Positions 17,301 to 25,673 of a stretch of 56,074 bases of DNA are shown piece after piece; position 1 is the stretch's first letter, and every line of letters begins with the position of its first letter. Below the pieces are notes generated by a model. It did no database searches. It was not told the origin of the DNA and saw nothing but the letters and a program-made list of their open reading frames with translations. The stretch is from RXOA01 sp964547105 (GTDB lineage: Bacteria; Bipolaricaulota; Bipolaricaulia; UBA7950; UBA9294), in the NCBI GenBank assembly GCA_964547105.1, contig CAZJLO010000007.1:1-56074 (forward strand), given 5' to 3'. The translations under genes were made by a program, and so were the position numbers.

Positions 17301-19309
17301 ACCTTCCGGTGGGGACCGGGAAGAAGGCGGATCTCCTTCTTGGGAACAAGAGCGTTGCGGATGTGCGCGATCCGGAGAGCAAACGGGTCCTGGTCCAAGC
17401 GGACGAAGTCCTGACGACCCGCCTGATCAAGATGCTCCATTCGGCGAAGATTGCCTCGATTCGAGTTCGCCCTCAGATCCTCATTCGCTCTCCGATGACG
17501 TGCGAAACGGTGAACGGTGTTTGCCAGCTGTGCTACGGCTACGACCTAAGCCAACACAAGCCGGTTGAGTTGGGAACGGCCGTTGGCGTGATCGCCGCTC
17601 AGTCGGTTGGCGAGCCGGGAACCCAGCTGACGATGCGGACGTTCCATACGGGCGGTGTCGCTGGAGAAGACATCACACAGGGACTGCCGCGCGCTGAGGA
17701 GCTGTTTGAGGCGCGCAAGACGATCAAGAGCGGCCAAGCGGGCATCGCTCCGATCGATGGACATGTCGCCGGAGTGAAGCCGCTAGCAAGCGGATTGGAT
17801 GAGGTCGAGATCGTGGGAGAACTGCGAACCCTTCGTCTCCCATCGCGGATCGTGCTTGCCGAAGCGGACACGGACATGGCGGTCGATGAATTGATCGATG
17901 TATCGAGCCCCTGTGCCGGAGAAGTGTACTTGATCGGTACGGGCGCCGAGCGGGAGCTTCTCGTCCTTGACACAGCTGGCGGAGACCGTGCCTATCGACT
18001 TCCCTCGGGTGCGGTTCCCAACGTCAAGGATGGAGATCGTGTCGAAGCGAAGGAAGCGATCACAGAGCGGTTCCATGTCGAAGCCGTGGTTGCAGACCGC
18101 AGCGGGACGATCGTGATTCCCGAGGATCGGGATCGCGTATTCCAGCTTGTGAGCGACGGAAGTGAAATACAGGAGTACGAGATCGCATTTGGTGCGCGGA
18201 TGATGGTCGAGGCAGGGGACAAGATTTCCCGCGGGGATCATCTCACCTCTCGCTCGAAGCCGATCTTCATTGCGACAGAGAGCGATGGAACGGTTGTGGT
18301 CCTTGAGGATCGTATCCTTGTCTACAATCCCGACGGCCGAGGGATGCGCATCCCCTTAACAGCGGATCTCACACCGCTCAAGACCTATGGGGATCCGGTT
18401 CGCGAAGGAGAGCGGGTCATCCGTCTCGAGATTCCGAACACGGATACGGTGCACGTGGAGACGATCGAAGATGACGGGGTGTTGGCCCAAGTGGCGATTC
18501 GCCCCAAGAGCGTCGTGGAAATTGACATGATGGCCACCGTTCGGGCCGGCGACAAGGTGAGCGAAGGCGATCTACTCACCAAGGGCGTCGTGTCTCCACA
18601 CTCTCTTCTTGATCTTGCCGGCGTCATGAAGACGAGGGACTATCTGATTACCGAGATTCACAAGGTCTACAAGGCGCAGGGCGTCGACATCAATGACAAG
18701 CACCTTGAGGTGATCATTCGCCAGATCCTGAACAACGTCCGGGTGACGGATCGAGGGGATTCGCGCTTCCTGATCGGTGACCTGATCATGCTCGAGGAGT
18801 TTCGCGCCGAAACCAAACGCCTTGTTCAGTGGAATCAGGACATGGCTCGGCTTCGTCAAGAATCTCTGGGGTTTTCGCTCGCCGAGGATGTCGCGGTTGC
18901 GGGACGATTGCTGGCCGCGGCCGGTGATCCTCTGACGGTCGAGATGTTGGCGGTGTTTGGGCGGGAACACGTGGAAATCATCCGGATGATGCGCGAAGAC
19001 GCGGTCGTCGATGTGCCGCTTGAGGACAAAGCGCTTCCGACTGGCGAACGTGAGTTGCTCCGGATTTCTCGCGCGGCGCTTCAGACCAAGGGTTGGCTCT
19101 CGGCAGCCTCGTTCCAACGCACGACCAAGGTTCTTGCCGAAGCATCGCTGCGCGGAGAAGTGGATGATCTTCAGGGGTTGAAGCCAAGCATTATTGTTGG
19201 AAAGAGAATTCCCGCCGGCACCGGGTTCAAGCACCCAGAGCCGATCAGCAGTTTGGAGGAAGACGAGAGCGTTGCCAGTGATGGCCAATGTGAATCTGAT
19301 GCGGCTTGA
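14342..19309 (+). CDS. rpoC: DNA-directed RNA polymerase subunit beta'
   Basis: This is the largest catalytic subunit of RNA polymerase. The zinc-binding domain has Cys at 60, 62, 75 and 78. The catalytic Mg2+ loop NADFDGDQM is at 594-602. The trigger-loop region (MRGPMAGPSGEIIEMPV, with TRGG-like THGGRKGAADTALKTADSGY) and a second Cys cluster (CETVNGVCQLC) follow. The length of about 1655 aa exceeds the 1400 aa of E. coli, and an extra block at roughly 140-290 resembles the beta' insertion of Thermus and Thermotoga. TTG 14342 is chosen over the upstream ATG 14291 because GAGGGAGG at 14329-14336 precedes it. rpoB is not upstream. The stop codon lies inside the -35 box of the rpsL promoter. 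Confidence 0.96.
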   Translation: MISGDDIKRVKLQLASPSVMIGWSHGEITESETINYRTHRAERGGLYAEEIFGPDNDYECACGKYKGKKYEGITCEKCHVLVTDSSVRRVNMAHISLASPVVHFWFLKGVSSLLSRLLGMKKRELHRIAYYETEPIEESVWMVTSSEGKEVRVGEMLYGTEVDVLTKAFSFEVEQAYFVSDAPRVVAESAGRVTIEERKLTSGEPVRTVVVGAQEYPVVGDVQILLEDGDEVEEGAVIAEHCTGDVCAKTAFDMLVDRYGDGVEGELLDREILDTLVFLVTRIKNPEVPLKPGETLTYLSKRAYERVYPDGFVAMTGAGGLKGLLEVLDLDELHDDLTERIRTETAEGNRRRHIKRLEVVDQLRDSGNNPSDMILDVIPVLPPALRPMIQLEGGKFATTDLNDLYRRIINRNNRLKKLIDMGAPEVILRNERRMLQEAVDALIHNEKKENPIRGRDNRPLKSMSERIHGKHGRLRRNLLGRRVDYSGRAVIVVDPKLKLSQCGIPKKMALELFKPFILHHLETTTFSDFDEIKNRAMRGEMPEVWDILEKLIKDHPVLLNRAPTLHRLSMQAFEPILVDGEAIHIHPLVCPPYNADFDGDQMAVHLPLSDEAIREARELMAAPRNILSPSSGEPLSLPTQDPIYAYYYLTLLDERSKGAGMAFRDLDEALRAHEEGVLDLHSPIRIRIDGKIIETTLGRAELNAVVPEGIRDYGKVMDRRAIRKLVMECHSQFGWERASELLDSLKDLGFRYATQSGLTISIKDCLIPPNKEEIVRTSYSAVQRINRLYDMGLATEKQRQEAVIRIWRKTVDEVEDATMANLRTDPYNPVFGMVNSGARGGPDQVKQLCGMRGPMAGPSGEIIEMPVISNFREGLDMMEYFISTHGGRKGAADTALKTADSGYLTRRLVDASSDTISRELDCGTTQGVEIDPLRYGKNDIMEAIEERVYGRVTSRPIFNPKSGEVLVEANQWITRDLAQLIGTLEVDLPVGTGKKADLLLGNKSVADVRDPESKRVLVQADEVLTTRLIKMLHSAKIASIRVRPQILIRSPMTCETVNGVCQLCYGYDLSQHKPVELGTAVGVIAAQSVGEPGTQLTMRTFHTGGVAGEDITQGLPRAEELFEARKTIKSGQAGIAPIDGHVAGVKPLASGLDEVEIVGELRTLRLPSRIVLAEADTDMAVDELIDVSSPCAGEVYLIGTGAERELLVLDTAGGDRAYRLPSGAVPNVKDGDRVEAKEAITERFHVEAVVADRSGTIVIPEDRDRVFQLVSDGSEIQEYEIAFGARMMVEAGDKISRGDHLTSRSKPIFIATESDGTVVVLEDRILVYNPDGRGMRIPLTADLTPLKTYGDPVREGERVIRLEIPNTDTVHVETIEDDGVLAQVAIRPKSVVEIDMMATVRAGDKVSEGDLLTKGVVSPHSLLDLAGVMKTRDYLITEIHKVYKAQGVDINDKHLEVIIRQILNNVRVTDRGDSRFLIGDLIMLEEFRAETKRLVQWNQDMARLRQESLGFSLAEDVAVAGRLLAAAGDPLTVEMLAVFGREHVEIIRMMREDAVVDVPLEDKALPTGERELLRISRAALQTKGWLSAASFQRTTKVLAEASLRGEVDDLQGLKPSIIVGKRIPAGTGFKHPEPISSLEEDESVASDGQCESDAA

Positions 19310-19334
19310 CAGGGTTTTCGCCCGTTCCTATAAT
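19306..19334 (+). promoter_or_regulatory. Consensus sigma-70 promoter of the rpsL ribosomal super-operon
   Basis: TTGACA (19306-19311), a 17-nt spacer and TATAAT (19329-19334) form a perfect consensus. The TGA stop of rpoC (19307-19309) lies within the -35 hexamer. Initiation near 19341 leaves about 17 nt to ATG 19358, enough for GAGGAGG at 19348-19354. Confidence 0.88.
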
Positions 19335-19357
19335 CCGCGTCGAACTTGAGGAGGAAC

Positions 19358-19729
19358 ATGCCGACGATTAACCAGTTGGTGCGGCTGGGCCGCAAGCCCA
19401 AGGCAAAGAAGTCGAAAGCTCCGGCACTCGTGTCGTGCCCGCAGCGGCGTGGTGTGTGTACGCGTGTGTACACCCGAACGCCCAAGAAGCCGAACTCGGC
19501 GCTACGAAAGGTGGCACGTGTGCGGCTGAGCAATGGTAAAGAGATTACTGCGTACATTGGTGGAGAAGGGCACAATCTGCAGGAGCATTCGATGGTCCTC
19601 GTTCGCGGGGGACGTGTGAAAGACCTCCCAGGTGTCCGGTACCATATTGTTCGTGGAACGATGGACTCTGAGGGCGTCGATGGCCGACAGCAAGGGCGCT
19701 CGAAGTACGGAACCAAGAAGAGCGGCTAG
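19358..19729 (+). CDS. rpsL: 30S ribosomal protein S12
   Basis: S12 shapes the decoding centre. The 123-aa protein has the invariant PKKPNSALRK and RGGRVKDLPGVRYH stretches. The Lys residues whose change gives streptomycin resistance appear wild type. ATG 19358 is used because GAGGAGG lies 3 nt upstream and family members start MPTINQL. The open frame from TTG 19346 would include the Shine-Dalgarno. First gene behind the consensus promoter. Confidence 0.97.
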   Translation: MPTINQLVRLGRKPKAKKSKAPALVSCPQRRGVCTRVYTRTPKKPNSALRKVARVRLSNGKEITAYIGGEGHNLQEHSMVLVRGGRVKDLPGVRYHIVRGTMDSEGVDGRQQGRSKYGTKKSG

Positions 19730-19737
19730 GAGGAATG

Positions 19738-20196
19738 ATGCAGCTACCCGGTCGCGATGTTCGCCCTGATGTTCAGCACAATAGCAAGCTGATCGGCAAA
19801 CTCACGAACTATGTGATGTGTGATGGCAAGAAGATGGCGGCGGAGAGAATCGTCTGCGATGCAATGGCGCGGATTGCCGAGCGATCGGACGAACCTGCTC
19901 TGGATTTGTTCGGGACAGCCATCGCCAATTGCTCGCCTCGGCTCGAGGTGCGCACCCGACGCGTCGGCGGTGCGAACTACCAAGTTCCGTATGAAGTGCC
20001 TCCCGATCGACAGATTGCGTTGGCGCTGCGATGGATTGTGAAAGCCGCTCGAGATCGCGGCGAAACGACCATGGCCGCTCGACTGGCGAACGAGATCCTT
20101 GATGCCGCTCGCAAAGAAGGCAAAGCGTTCAACAAGCGTCTTGATGTTCACCGTATGGCAGAAGCAAACCGTGCGTTCGCGCACTATCGCTGGTAG
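19738..20196 (+). CDS. rpsG: 30S ribosomal protein S7
   Basis: S7 nucleates assembly of the 16S 3' major domain and is a typical autogenous repressor of the str operon. The 152-aa protein shows DVQHNSKLIGKLTNYVM, the RVGGANYQVPYEV hairpin and the terminal EANRAFAHYRW of the family. Two adjacent ATGs exist (19735, 19738). AGGAGG at 19728-19733 is better spaced for the second. Confidence 0.96.
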   Translation: MQLPGRDVRPDVQHNSKLIGKLTNYVMCDGKKMAAERIVCDAMARIAERSDEPALDLFGTAIANCSPRLEVRTRRVGGANYQVPYEVPPDRQIALALRWIVKAARDRGETTMAARLANEILDAARKEGKAFNKRLDVHRMAEANRAFAHYRW

Positions 20197-20234
20197 TCTC
20201 GCCGCGTCATCTTCCCGGAGCTGTTGAGGTAGCC

Positions 20235-22310
20235 ATGTCCGATGCCCGTTCGATTGCCGCAGGCAAGATTCGGAACATCGGCATCATGGCCCACATCGAC
20301 GCCGGGAAGACGACGACCACCGAGCGGATCCTGTTTTACTCGGGGCGCACGCATCGGATGGGCGAGGTCCACGAGGGTGACACCGAAATGGACTGGATGG
20401 CCCAGGAGCGTGAACGGGGGATCACGATTACCTCGGCAGCCACCACATGTCCGTGGCAAGACTGTCGAATCAACATTATCGATACTCCCGGCCATGTTGA
20501 CTTCACGGCCGAAGTCGAGCGATCTCTCCGTGTCTTGGACGGAGGGGTCGTCATCTTCTCGGGTGTGGAGATGGTCGAGTCGCAATCAGAAACCGTATGG
20601 CGCCAGGCAGATCGGTACCATGTGCCGCGGATTGCGTTCATCAACAAGCTGGATCGCGTCGAATCAAGCTATGAGCAAACCCTACAGATGATCGAAGAGC
20701 GACTTGGCGTCACTGCGGTCGCTCTTCAGCTTCCGTTTCGCAATGATGAACGACGTCTTGTGGGGATGATCGATCTGTTCCGCCGCGAGCTTGTCGTCTG
20801 GAATGCGGAGGACCAGGGGACCACCTTCGCAGCGCAGCCCATTCCCGACAAGCTTTGTGACATTGCCGAGCTGTATCGCGAACGGACGATCGAAACGGTT
20901 GCCGAGTATGACGAACGTGTGATGGAGGCGTATCTCGCCGGCAACGAGGTCGACGAGGAAGCGTTTCACGACGGTCTGCGAACGGCATGCATCGCGAACG
21001 CGATCGTGCCTGTTCTCGGTGGATCGTCGTTCCAGAACATCGGAATCCAGCCTCTTCTCGATGCCGTCGTTCGGTATCTCCCCTCGCCGTTGGACGTGCC
21101 CCCGGTCACCGATGTCGATGGCGGACAAGTGCGCCGGGCGGATGTAGCCGAGCCGTTCTCGGCTCTGGCATTCAAGGTCGTCAGCGATCGCTATGCCGGC
21201 CGTCTTGTCTTCATCCGGGTCTACTCGGGACGGCTGCAGGCTGGTGGACATGCGTTCAATGCATCGACGGAGAAGGGACTGCGGGTTACGAAGCTGTTCC
21301 GGATGCACGCCAACGATCGAACCGCGTTGGAGACGGTCGATGCCGGAGAAATCGTTGCGATGGTCGGGTCTCAGGATGTCTCCACCGGCGACACGCTGTG
21401 CGACAAAGCGCACCCGATTCTGCTGGAGAAGATCGAATTTCCCGATCCGGTCGTGTTCACCGCCGTCGAGCCGCGGACCGAGGCGGAGCTTGGTGCCGTC
21501 ATGGAAGCATTGGACAAGCTGCGGGCCGAAGATCCGACCTTTCACGTCCGGTTTGACGAGACGACCAACCAAACGATCGTCTCGGGAATGGGAGAGCTAC
21601 ATCTGGAGGTTCTACTTCGTCGGCTTCGAGACGAATTCGGCGTGGTGGTGCATGTGGGCAAACCTCAGGTTGCGTATCGCGAAACGCTGCGGGAGCCTAT
21701 CGTTGTCGAGATGACGTTTGACCGTCCCTCAGGAGGGCGAGGCCAGTTCGCCAACGTGAAAATCCGACTCGAACCCCTTCCGCGCGGCAGTGGAATCGGT
21801 TTCACCTGCACGGCTCCTCAAGATCAGGTCCCGAAGGGATTCCGAGGCGCCGTGGAAGAAGGTGTGGTGCAGACGTTGACAAACGGCCCCCTTGCTGGGT
21901 ATCCTCTGGCCGATGTCGGAGCCGCGCTGATTGGTGGTTCTTTTCATCCTGTGGATTCGACGGAACTTGCTTTCCGTGCAGCCGCTGCGGCTGCAATTCA
22001 TTCGGCGTATGAGAGAGGCCATTTTGACCTTCTGGAGCCGATTATGGAAGGTGAAGTGATCTCTCCGTCAGAGTATTTGGGTGAAGTCATGGAGGACCTG
22101 GCACGGCGTCGTGGAGAAATACGCGAGCTGAAGTCGCGGGAAACCGTGCAAATGATCAGGGTTGCCGTGCCACTCGCCGAGACGTTCGGCTACGCTACGC
22201 GGCTGCGTTCACTAACGCAGGGGCGGGCGACATATTCTCTTCGGGTCACCGGTTATGAAGTGGTACCGGAAGGGAAAAGGGAAGCGATCATCAAGAGTAG
22301 AGGTTACTAG
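20235..22310 (+). CDS. fusA: Elongation factor G
   Basis: EF-G is the GTPase that drives tRNA-mRNA translocation and, with RRF, ribosome recycling. The 691-aa protein has all five domains: P-loop AHIDAGKTTTTE near residue 20, switch II DTPGHVDFT, NKLDR, and domain IV with the SGMGELHLEV and GGRGQFANVKI landmarks. The ATG has a modest GAGG 5 nt upstream. No tuf gene follows; rpsJ begins 3 nt after the stop codon. Confidence 0.97.
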   Translation: MSDARSIAAGKIRNIGIMAHIDAGKTTTTERILFYSGRTHRMGEVHEGDTEMDWMAQERERGITITSAATTCPWQDCRINIIDTPGHVDFTAEVERSLRVLDGGVVIFSGVEMVESQSETVWRQADRYHVPRIAFINKLDRVESSYEQTLQMIEERLGVTAVALQLPFRNDERRLVGMIDLFRRELVVWNAEDQGTTFAAQPIPDKLCDIAELYRERTIETVAEYDERVMEAYLAGNEVDEEAFHDGLRTACIANAIVPVLGGSSFQNIGIQPLLDAVVRYLPSPLDVPPVTDVDGGQVRRADVAEPFSALAFKVVSDRYAGRLVFIRVYSGRLQAGGHAFNASTEKGLRVTKLFRMHANDRTALETVDAGEIVAMVGSQDVSTGDTLCDKAHPILLEKIEFPDPVVFTAVEPRTEAELGAVMEALDKLRAEDPTFHVRFDETTNQTIVSGMGELHLEVLLRRLRDEFGVVVHVGKPQVAYRETLREPIVVEMTFDRPSGGRGQFANVKIRLEPLPRGSGIGFTCTAPQDQVPKGFRGAVEEGVVQTLTNGPLAGYPLADVGAALIGGSFHPVDSTELAFRAAAAAAIHSAYERGHFDLLEPIMEGEVISPSEYLGEVMEDLARRRGEIRELKSRETVQMIRVAVPLAETFGYATRLRSLTQGRATYSLRVTGYEVVPEGKREAIIKSRGY

Positions 22311-22312
22311 CC

Positions 22313-22621
22313 ATGGCCAGAGAGAAGATACGGATCAAACTGCGAGGTTACGATCACGAACTCGTCGAGTCTTCGACGAAGAAGATCGTCGATTCGGCGA
22401 AAGAGACGAGGGCCAAGATCGCCGGCCCGATTCCGCTTCCAACGGAACGACGGGTCTACGCGGTTCTTCGTTCCCCGCATATTGATAAGCGCTCGATGGA
22501 ACACTTTGAGCGGCGGATCCACACGCGGTTGCTCGATATCAAAGAACCGACGTCGGAAACGATCAACGCCCTGATGGACATTGAGCTTCCAACGGGGATC
22601 GATATCGAGATTAAGTTGTAA
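22313..22621 (+). CDS. rpsJ: 30S ribosomal protein S10
   Basis: S10 is a 30S head protein and also the NusE antitermination factor. The 102-aa sequence has KIRIKLRGYDHELVE, the PLPTERRVYAVLRSPHIDK loop and a C-terminal LPTGIDIEIKL. It normally heads the S10 operon; here it follows fusA with a 2-nt gap and no visible promoter, so the str and S10 operons appear merged. Confidence 0.96.
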   Translation: MAREKIRIKLRGYDHELVESSTKKIVDSAKETRAKIAGPIPLPTERRVYAVLRSPHIDKRSMEHFERRIHTRLLDIKEPTSETINALMDIELPTGIDIEIKL

Positions 22622-22636
22622 CGGAGGTCGGGACGG

Positions 22637-23260
22637 ATGGCTCTTGAAATCCTTGCGCGCAAGATTGGAATGACCCAAGTCTTCGTGGATGATCGCGCTA
22701 TCGGGGCAACGGTCATTGAAGCCGAACCGTGCTGCGTTGTCCAGATCAAGACGGAAGACACGGATGGCTATAATGCCGTACAGATCGGCTATGATGAATT
22801 GCCGGACCGTAAGACGAACCGTCCGATGAAGGGGCATTTCGACAAGGCCGGCGTTCCGGCATTTCGTCATCTCTTCGAGGTTCGTGTTGCGGATCCATCA
22901 GGCTACAGCGTCGGTGACTCGGTCGGCGTCAGCATCTTCTCCGAAGGTGAGAAGATCGACGTCACATCGCGCTCACGCGGGCTGGGCTTCCAAGGTGTCG
23001 TGAAACGGTGGGATTTTGCCGGTGGTCCCGCATCACATGGATCGCACTTCCATCGACGGCCAGGATCCGTGGGGAACTGCGTTGAGCCCGGACGTGTCAT
23101 CAAAGGCAAGAAGCTCCCCGGACACATGGGGGCGAGGCGAGTGACCGTGCGCGGACTGGTCGTTCTTCGGGTTGATGAAGAACGAAACCTTCTTGTGCTG
23201 AAAGGATCGACGCCGGGAGCCCGCGGCTCGGTGCTAAGACTGCGAGGTCGCCATGGTTGA
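22637..23260 (+). CDS. rplC: 50S ribosomal protein L3
   Basis: L3 initiates 50S assembly near the peptidyl transferase centre. The 207-aa protein starts with the conserved LARKIGMTQVF and contains the central RSRGLGFQGVVKRW and GSVGNCVEPGRVIKGKKLPGHMG-type segments, the latter forming the extended loop that reaches into the ribosome core. Its last 8 nt overlap rplD. Confidence 0.95.
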   Translation: MALEILARKIGMTQVFVDDRAIGATVIEAEPCCVVQIKTEDTDGYNAVQIGYDELPDRKTNRPMKGHFDKAGVPAFRHLFEVRVADPSGYSVGDSVGVSIFSEGEKIDVTSRSRGLGFQGVVKRWDFAGGPASHGSHFHRRPGSVGNCVEPGRVIKGKKLPGHMGARRVTVRGLVVLRVDEERNLLVLKGSTPGARGSVLRLRGRHG

Positions 23261-23882
23261 GGCGAAGCTTTGGATGAGCAATGGGGATGCCGAACCCCAG
23301 GAAATTGCGCTTGACGGTGAGCTTTTCGGTGGGGAGGTCAACAAGGATCTTCTCTATCGGACCGTTCGCATGCAGATGATGAATCGGCGACAAGGGACAA
23401 GTTCCACCAAGACGCGGGGCGAGGTTCAGGGCGGTGGACGAAAGCCTTGGCGACAGAAGGGAACGGGCCGAGCGCGAGCCGGCTCACGTCGTTCTCCGAT
23501 CTGGGTCGGGGGCGGGACGGTTTTCGGCCCGAAACCGCGGACCTACCATCTCAAACTGACGAAGAAGATGAAGCGAGGAGCCCTGCTCTCGGCGCTTGCC
23601 GATCGTGCGGCGCTCTCGCGGGTGATCGTGTTGGACAAGATCGCTTGGGAAGCTCCGAAGACAAAGCAGGCCGTGTCGCTGCTTGAGCGGCTGGGGATCG
23701 ATTCGACCGCGCTGATGATCGTCGGCACAACCGAGTGGACGCGAGCCGTTCAGAAATCGTTCTCGAACGTGCCCCGAGTGAAATGCCTCGGATGCCGGGG
23801 GCTCAATGTGTACGACATCTTGCGGCACGACTACCTCGTGATGACGCAGGGCGCATTGGAAGAGCTGAAGGAGAGGTTCTGA
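23253..23882 (+). CDS. rplD: 50S ribosomal protein L4
   Basis: L4 lines the peptide exit tunnel. The 209-aa sequence contains the RQGTSSTKTRGEVQGGGRKP loop that forms the tunnel constriction and the GSRRSPIWVGGGTVFGPKPR segment. The start overlaps the rplC end, indicating coupled translation. In some bacteria L4 represses this operon; no leader structure for that is visible here. Confidence 0.95.
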   Translation: MVEAKLWMSNGDAEPQEIALDGELFGGEVNKDLLYRTVRMQMMNRRQGTSSTKTRGEVQGGGRKPWRQKGTGRARAGSRRSPIWVGGGTVFGPKPRTYHLKLTKKMKRGALLSALADRAALSRVIVLDKIAWEAPKTKQAVSLLERLGIDSTALMIVGTTEWTRAVQKSFSNVPRVKCLGCRGLNVYDILRHDYLVMTQGALEELKERF

Positions 23883-23884
23883 CC

Positions 23885-24184
23885 ATGGCGAAGCTGACCC
23901 ATGCTGAAGACGTCATTCTTGAGCCGATCCTTACGGAAGAGGCCTGGGGAAAGATGGAGGATCGGAAGTACTCGTTCCGGGTTGCATTGGGAACGAACAA
24001 AATCCAGATCAGGAAGGCCGTCGAAGACTTGTTCGACGTGAAGGTAGAGAAGGTCTGGACTGCGAATATGAACGGGAAACCTCGGCGCGAGCGGCTCAAT
24101 CAGCTGCATGGACGTACGTCGCGCTGGCGGAAGGCGATTGTCCGTGTCGCCCCGGGCGACCGAATCGATATCGTGGGAGGCTAG
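23885..24184 (+). CDS. rplW: 50S ribosomal protein L23
   Basis: L23 sits at the tunnel exit and docks SRP and trigger factor. The 99-aa protein has EPILTEEAW near the start, then YSFRVALGTNKIQIRKAVEDLF and the K-R-rich loop with MNGKPRRER. The frame is open far upstream, but ATG 23885 lies 2 nt after the rplD stop and matches the family start. Confidence 0.94.
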   Translation: MAKLTHAEDVILEPILTEEAWGKMEDRKYSFRVALGTNKIQIRKAVEDLFDVKVEKVWTANMNGKPRRERLNQLHGRTSRWRKAIVRVAPGDRIDIVGG

Positions 24185-24187
24185 GCC

Positions 24188-25024
24188 GTGCCTACAAGAA
24201 GCTATACACCGACATCGCCGGGACGCCGGCATGCTGATCTTCCGGATTATTCGGGGCTCAGCAAGGTTGCGCCCGAGAAGAGCTTGCTCGAGGCAATCAG
24301 CAAGACGGGGGGGCGCAACCAGCAGGGCCGGATTACGTCGCGGTTTCGCGGTGGAGGACACAAACGACGCTATCGCGTGATCGATTTCGCCCGAGACAAG
24401 GTGGGAATTCCGGCACGAGTCATGACCCGCGAGTATGACCCCAACCGTTCTTCATGGATCACGCTCCTCAACTATGCGGATGGGGAGAAACGCTACATTC
24501 TTGCGCCGGTTGCGCTGGAGATAGGCTCTACCGTTGAAGCGGGAGAAGCGGCGGAGATCCGCGTTGGGAACAGTATGTCGCTTCAACGTGTCCCCGTTGG
24601 GGCGGTGGTCCACAACCTCGAATTCCGCCCTGGAAGCGGCGGGAAGATCGCTAGATCCGCCGGAACGTCGGCAAAGCTGATCGGTCGCGAGGGCGGCCGG
24701 GCCCACGTTCGGATGCCGTCGGGCGAAGTGCGAATCTTCAACACAGCATGCACGGCGACGATCGGGGAGGTCTCGAATCCCGACCACAAGAACGTCAAGC
24801 ATGGGAAAGCTGGTCGTGTACGGCACTTGGGTCGGAAGCCGCACGTTCGAGGTGTGGCGATGAATCCGGTCGATCATCCGCATGGCGGTGGTGAAGGGCG
24901 GGCACGCGTCGGGCGGCCGCAGGTCTCACCGACGGGCAAGCTGGCCAAGGGTGGTCGTACACGAAAGAAGCGAAAGGCGAGCATTGCGCTGATCGTGCGT
25001 CGTGCCGGCAAGGGACGACGGTAA
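24188..25024 (+). CDS. rplB: 50S ribosomal protein L2
   Basis: L2 is a core 23S-binding protein required for subunit association and peptidyl transfer. The 278-aa sequence ends with the hallmark MNPVDHPHGGGEGR, which carries the conserved His, followed by a basic tail. The start is GTG, 3 nt after the rplW stop. Confidence 0.97.
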   Translation: MPTRSYTPTSPGRRHADLPDYSGLSKVAPEKSLLEAISKTGGRNQQGRITSRFRGGGHKRRYRVIDFARDKVGIPARVMTREYDPNRSSWITLLNYADGEKRYILAPVALEIGSTVEAGEAAEIRVGNSMSLQRVPVGAVVHNLEFRPGSGGKIARSAGTSAKLIGREGGRAHVRMPSGEVRIFNTACTATIGEVSNPDHKNVKHGKAGRVRHLGRKPHVRGVAMNPVDHPHGGGEGRARVGRPQVSPTGKLAKGGRTRKKRKASIALIVRRAGKGRR

Positions 25025-25039
25025 GTTAAGGAGGCGGCG

Positions 25040-25324
25040 ATGCCGAGGTCGACGAAGAAAGGACCGTACATCAAGGACAGTCTCCTTACGAAGGTCGCAC
25101 GAGCCAAGCGCGGCGAATTGAAGGAGATCAAGACCTGGGCACGGTCTTCGATGATTACACCGGAAATGGTTGGGCTGACGATCGGTGTGCACAACGGGAA
25201 GATTTTCGTCCCGGTGGCGGTCGTCGAAAACATGGTGGGGCACAAGCTCGGCGAGTTCGCGCCGACGCGCTCATTCCGCACGCATGGCGGGATGAAGAAG
25301 AAGCGCGCTCCCGGCCTGACGTAG
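25040..25324 (+). CDS. rpsS: 30S ribosomal protein S19
   Basis: S19 pairs with S13 in the 30S head and contacts the A-site tRNA. The 94-aa protein begins MPRSTKKGPYI and has the family core WARSSMITPEMVGLTIGVHN and VGHKLGEFAPTRSF. TAAGGAGGCG upstream supplies a strong ribosome binding site. Confidence 0.96.
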   Translation: MPRSTKKGPYIKDSLLTKVARAKRGELKEIKTWARSSMITPEMVGLTIGVHNGKIFVPVAVVENMVGHKLGEFAPTRSFRTHGGMKKKRAPGLT

Positions 25325-25334
25325 GAGACGAAAG

Positions 25335-25673
25335 ATGGAAGCACGAGCCGTTTCAAAACATGTTCGAGTGTCTCCGCGTAAGGCTCGCATGGTGATCGAC
25401 ACGATCCGCGGCAAGGATGTGGGTGCTGCGCTTCAAGTTATTGCCCTGTCGATGGGAAAAGCTGCACGGCCGATCCGGAAGACGTTGGAGTCTGCAGTCG
25501 CCAACGCGGAGAACAATTATGAGGTGGACGTTGATCGCCTGTTTATCAAGACGGCAACGGTTGACATGGGGCGATCGTACCGCCGGTTGAAGCCTCGAGC
25601 GATGGGGCGTGCCGACATCATTCGACGTCCGACGAGTCATATCACGATCGTGGTCGCGGAGAGGGAAGAATAA
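25335..25673 (+). CDS. rplV: 50S ribosomal protein L22
   Basis: L22 extends a beta hairpin into the exit tunnel. The 112-aa protein has the N-terminal VRVSPRKARMVID, the central ESAVANAENNY and the hairpin KPRAMGRADIIRRPTSHITI. Its stop codon shares a base with the rpsC start (TAATG), so the two are coupled. Confidence 0.95.
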   Translation: MEARAVSKHVRVSPRKARMVIDTIRGKDVGAALQVIALSMGKAARPIRKTLESAVANAENNYEVDVDRLFIKTATVDMGRSYRRLKPRAMGRADIIRRPTSHITIVVAEREE

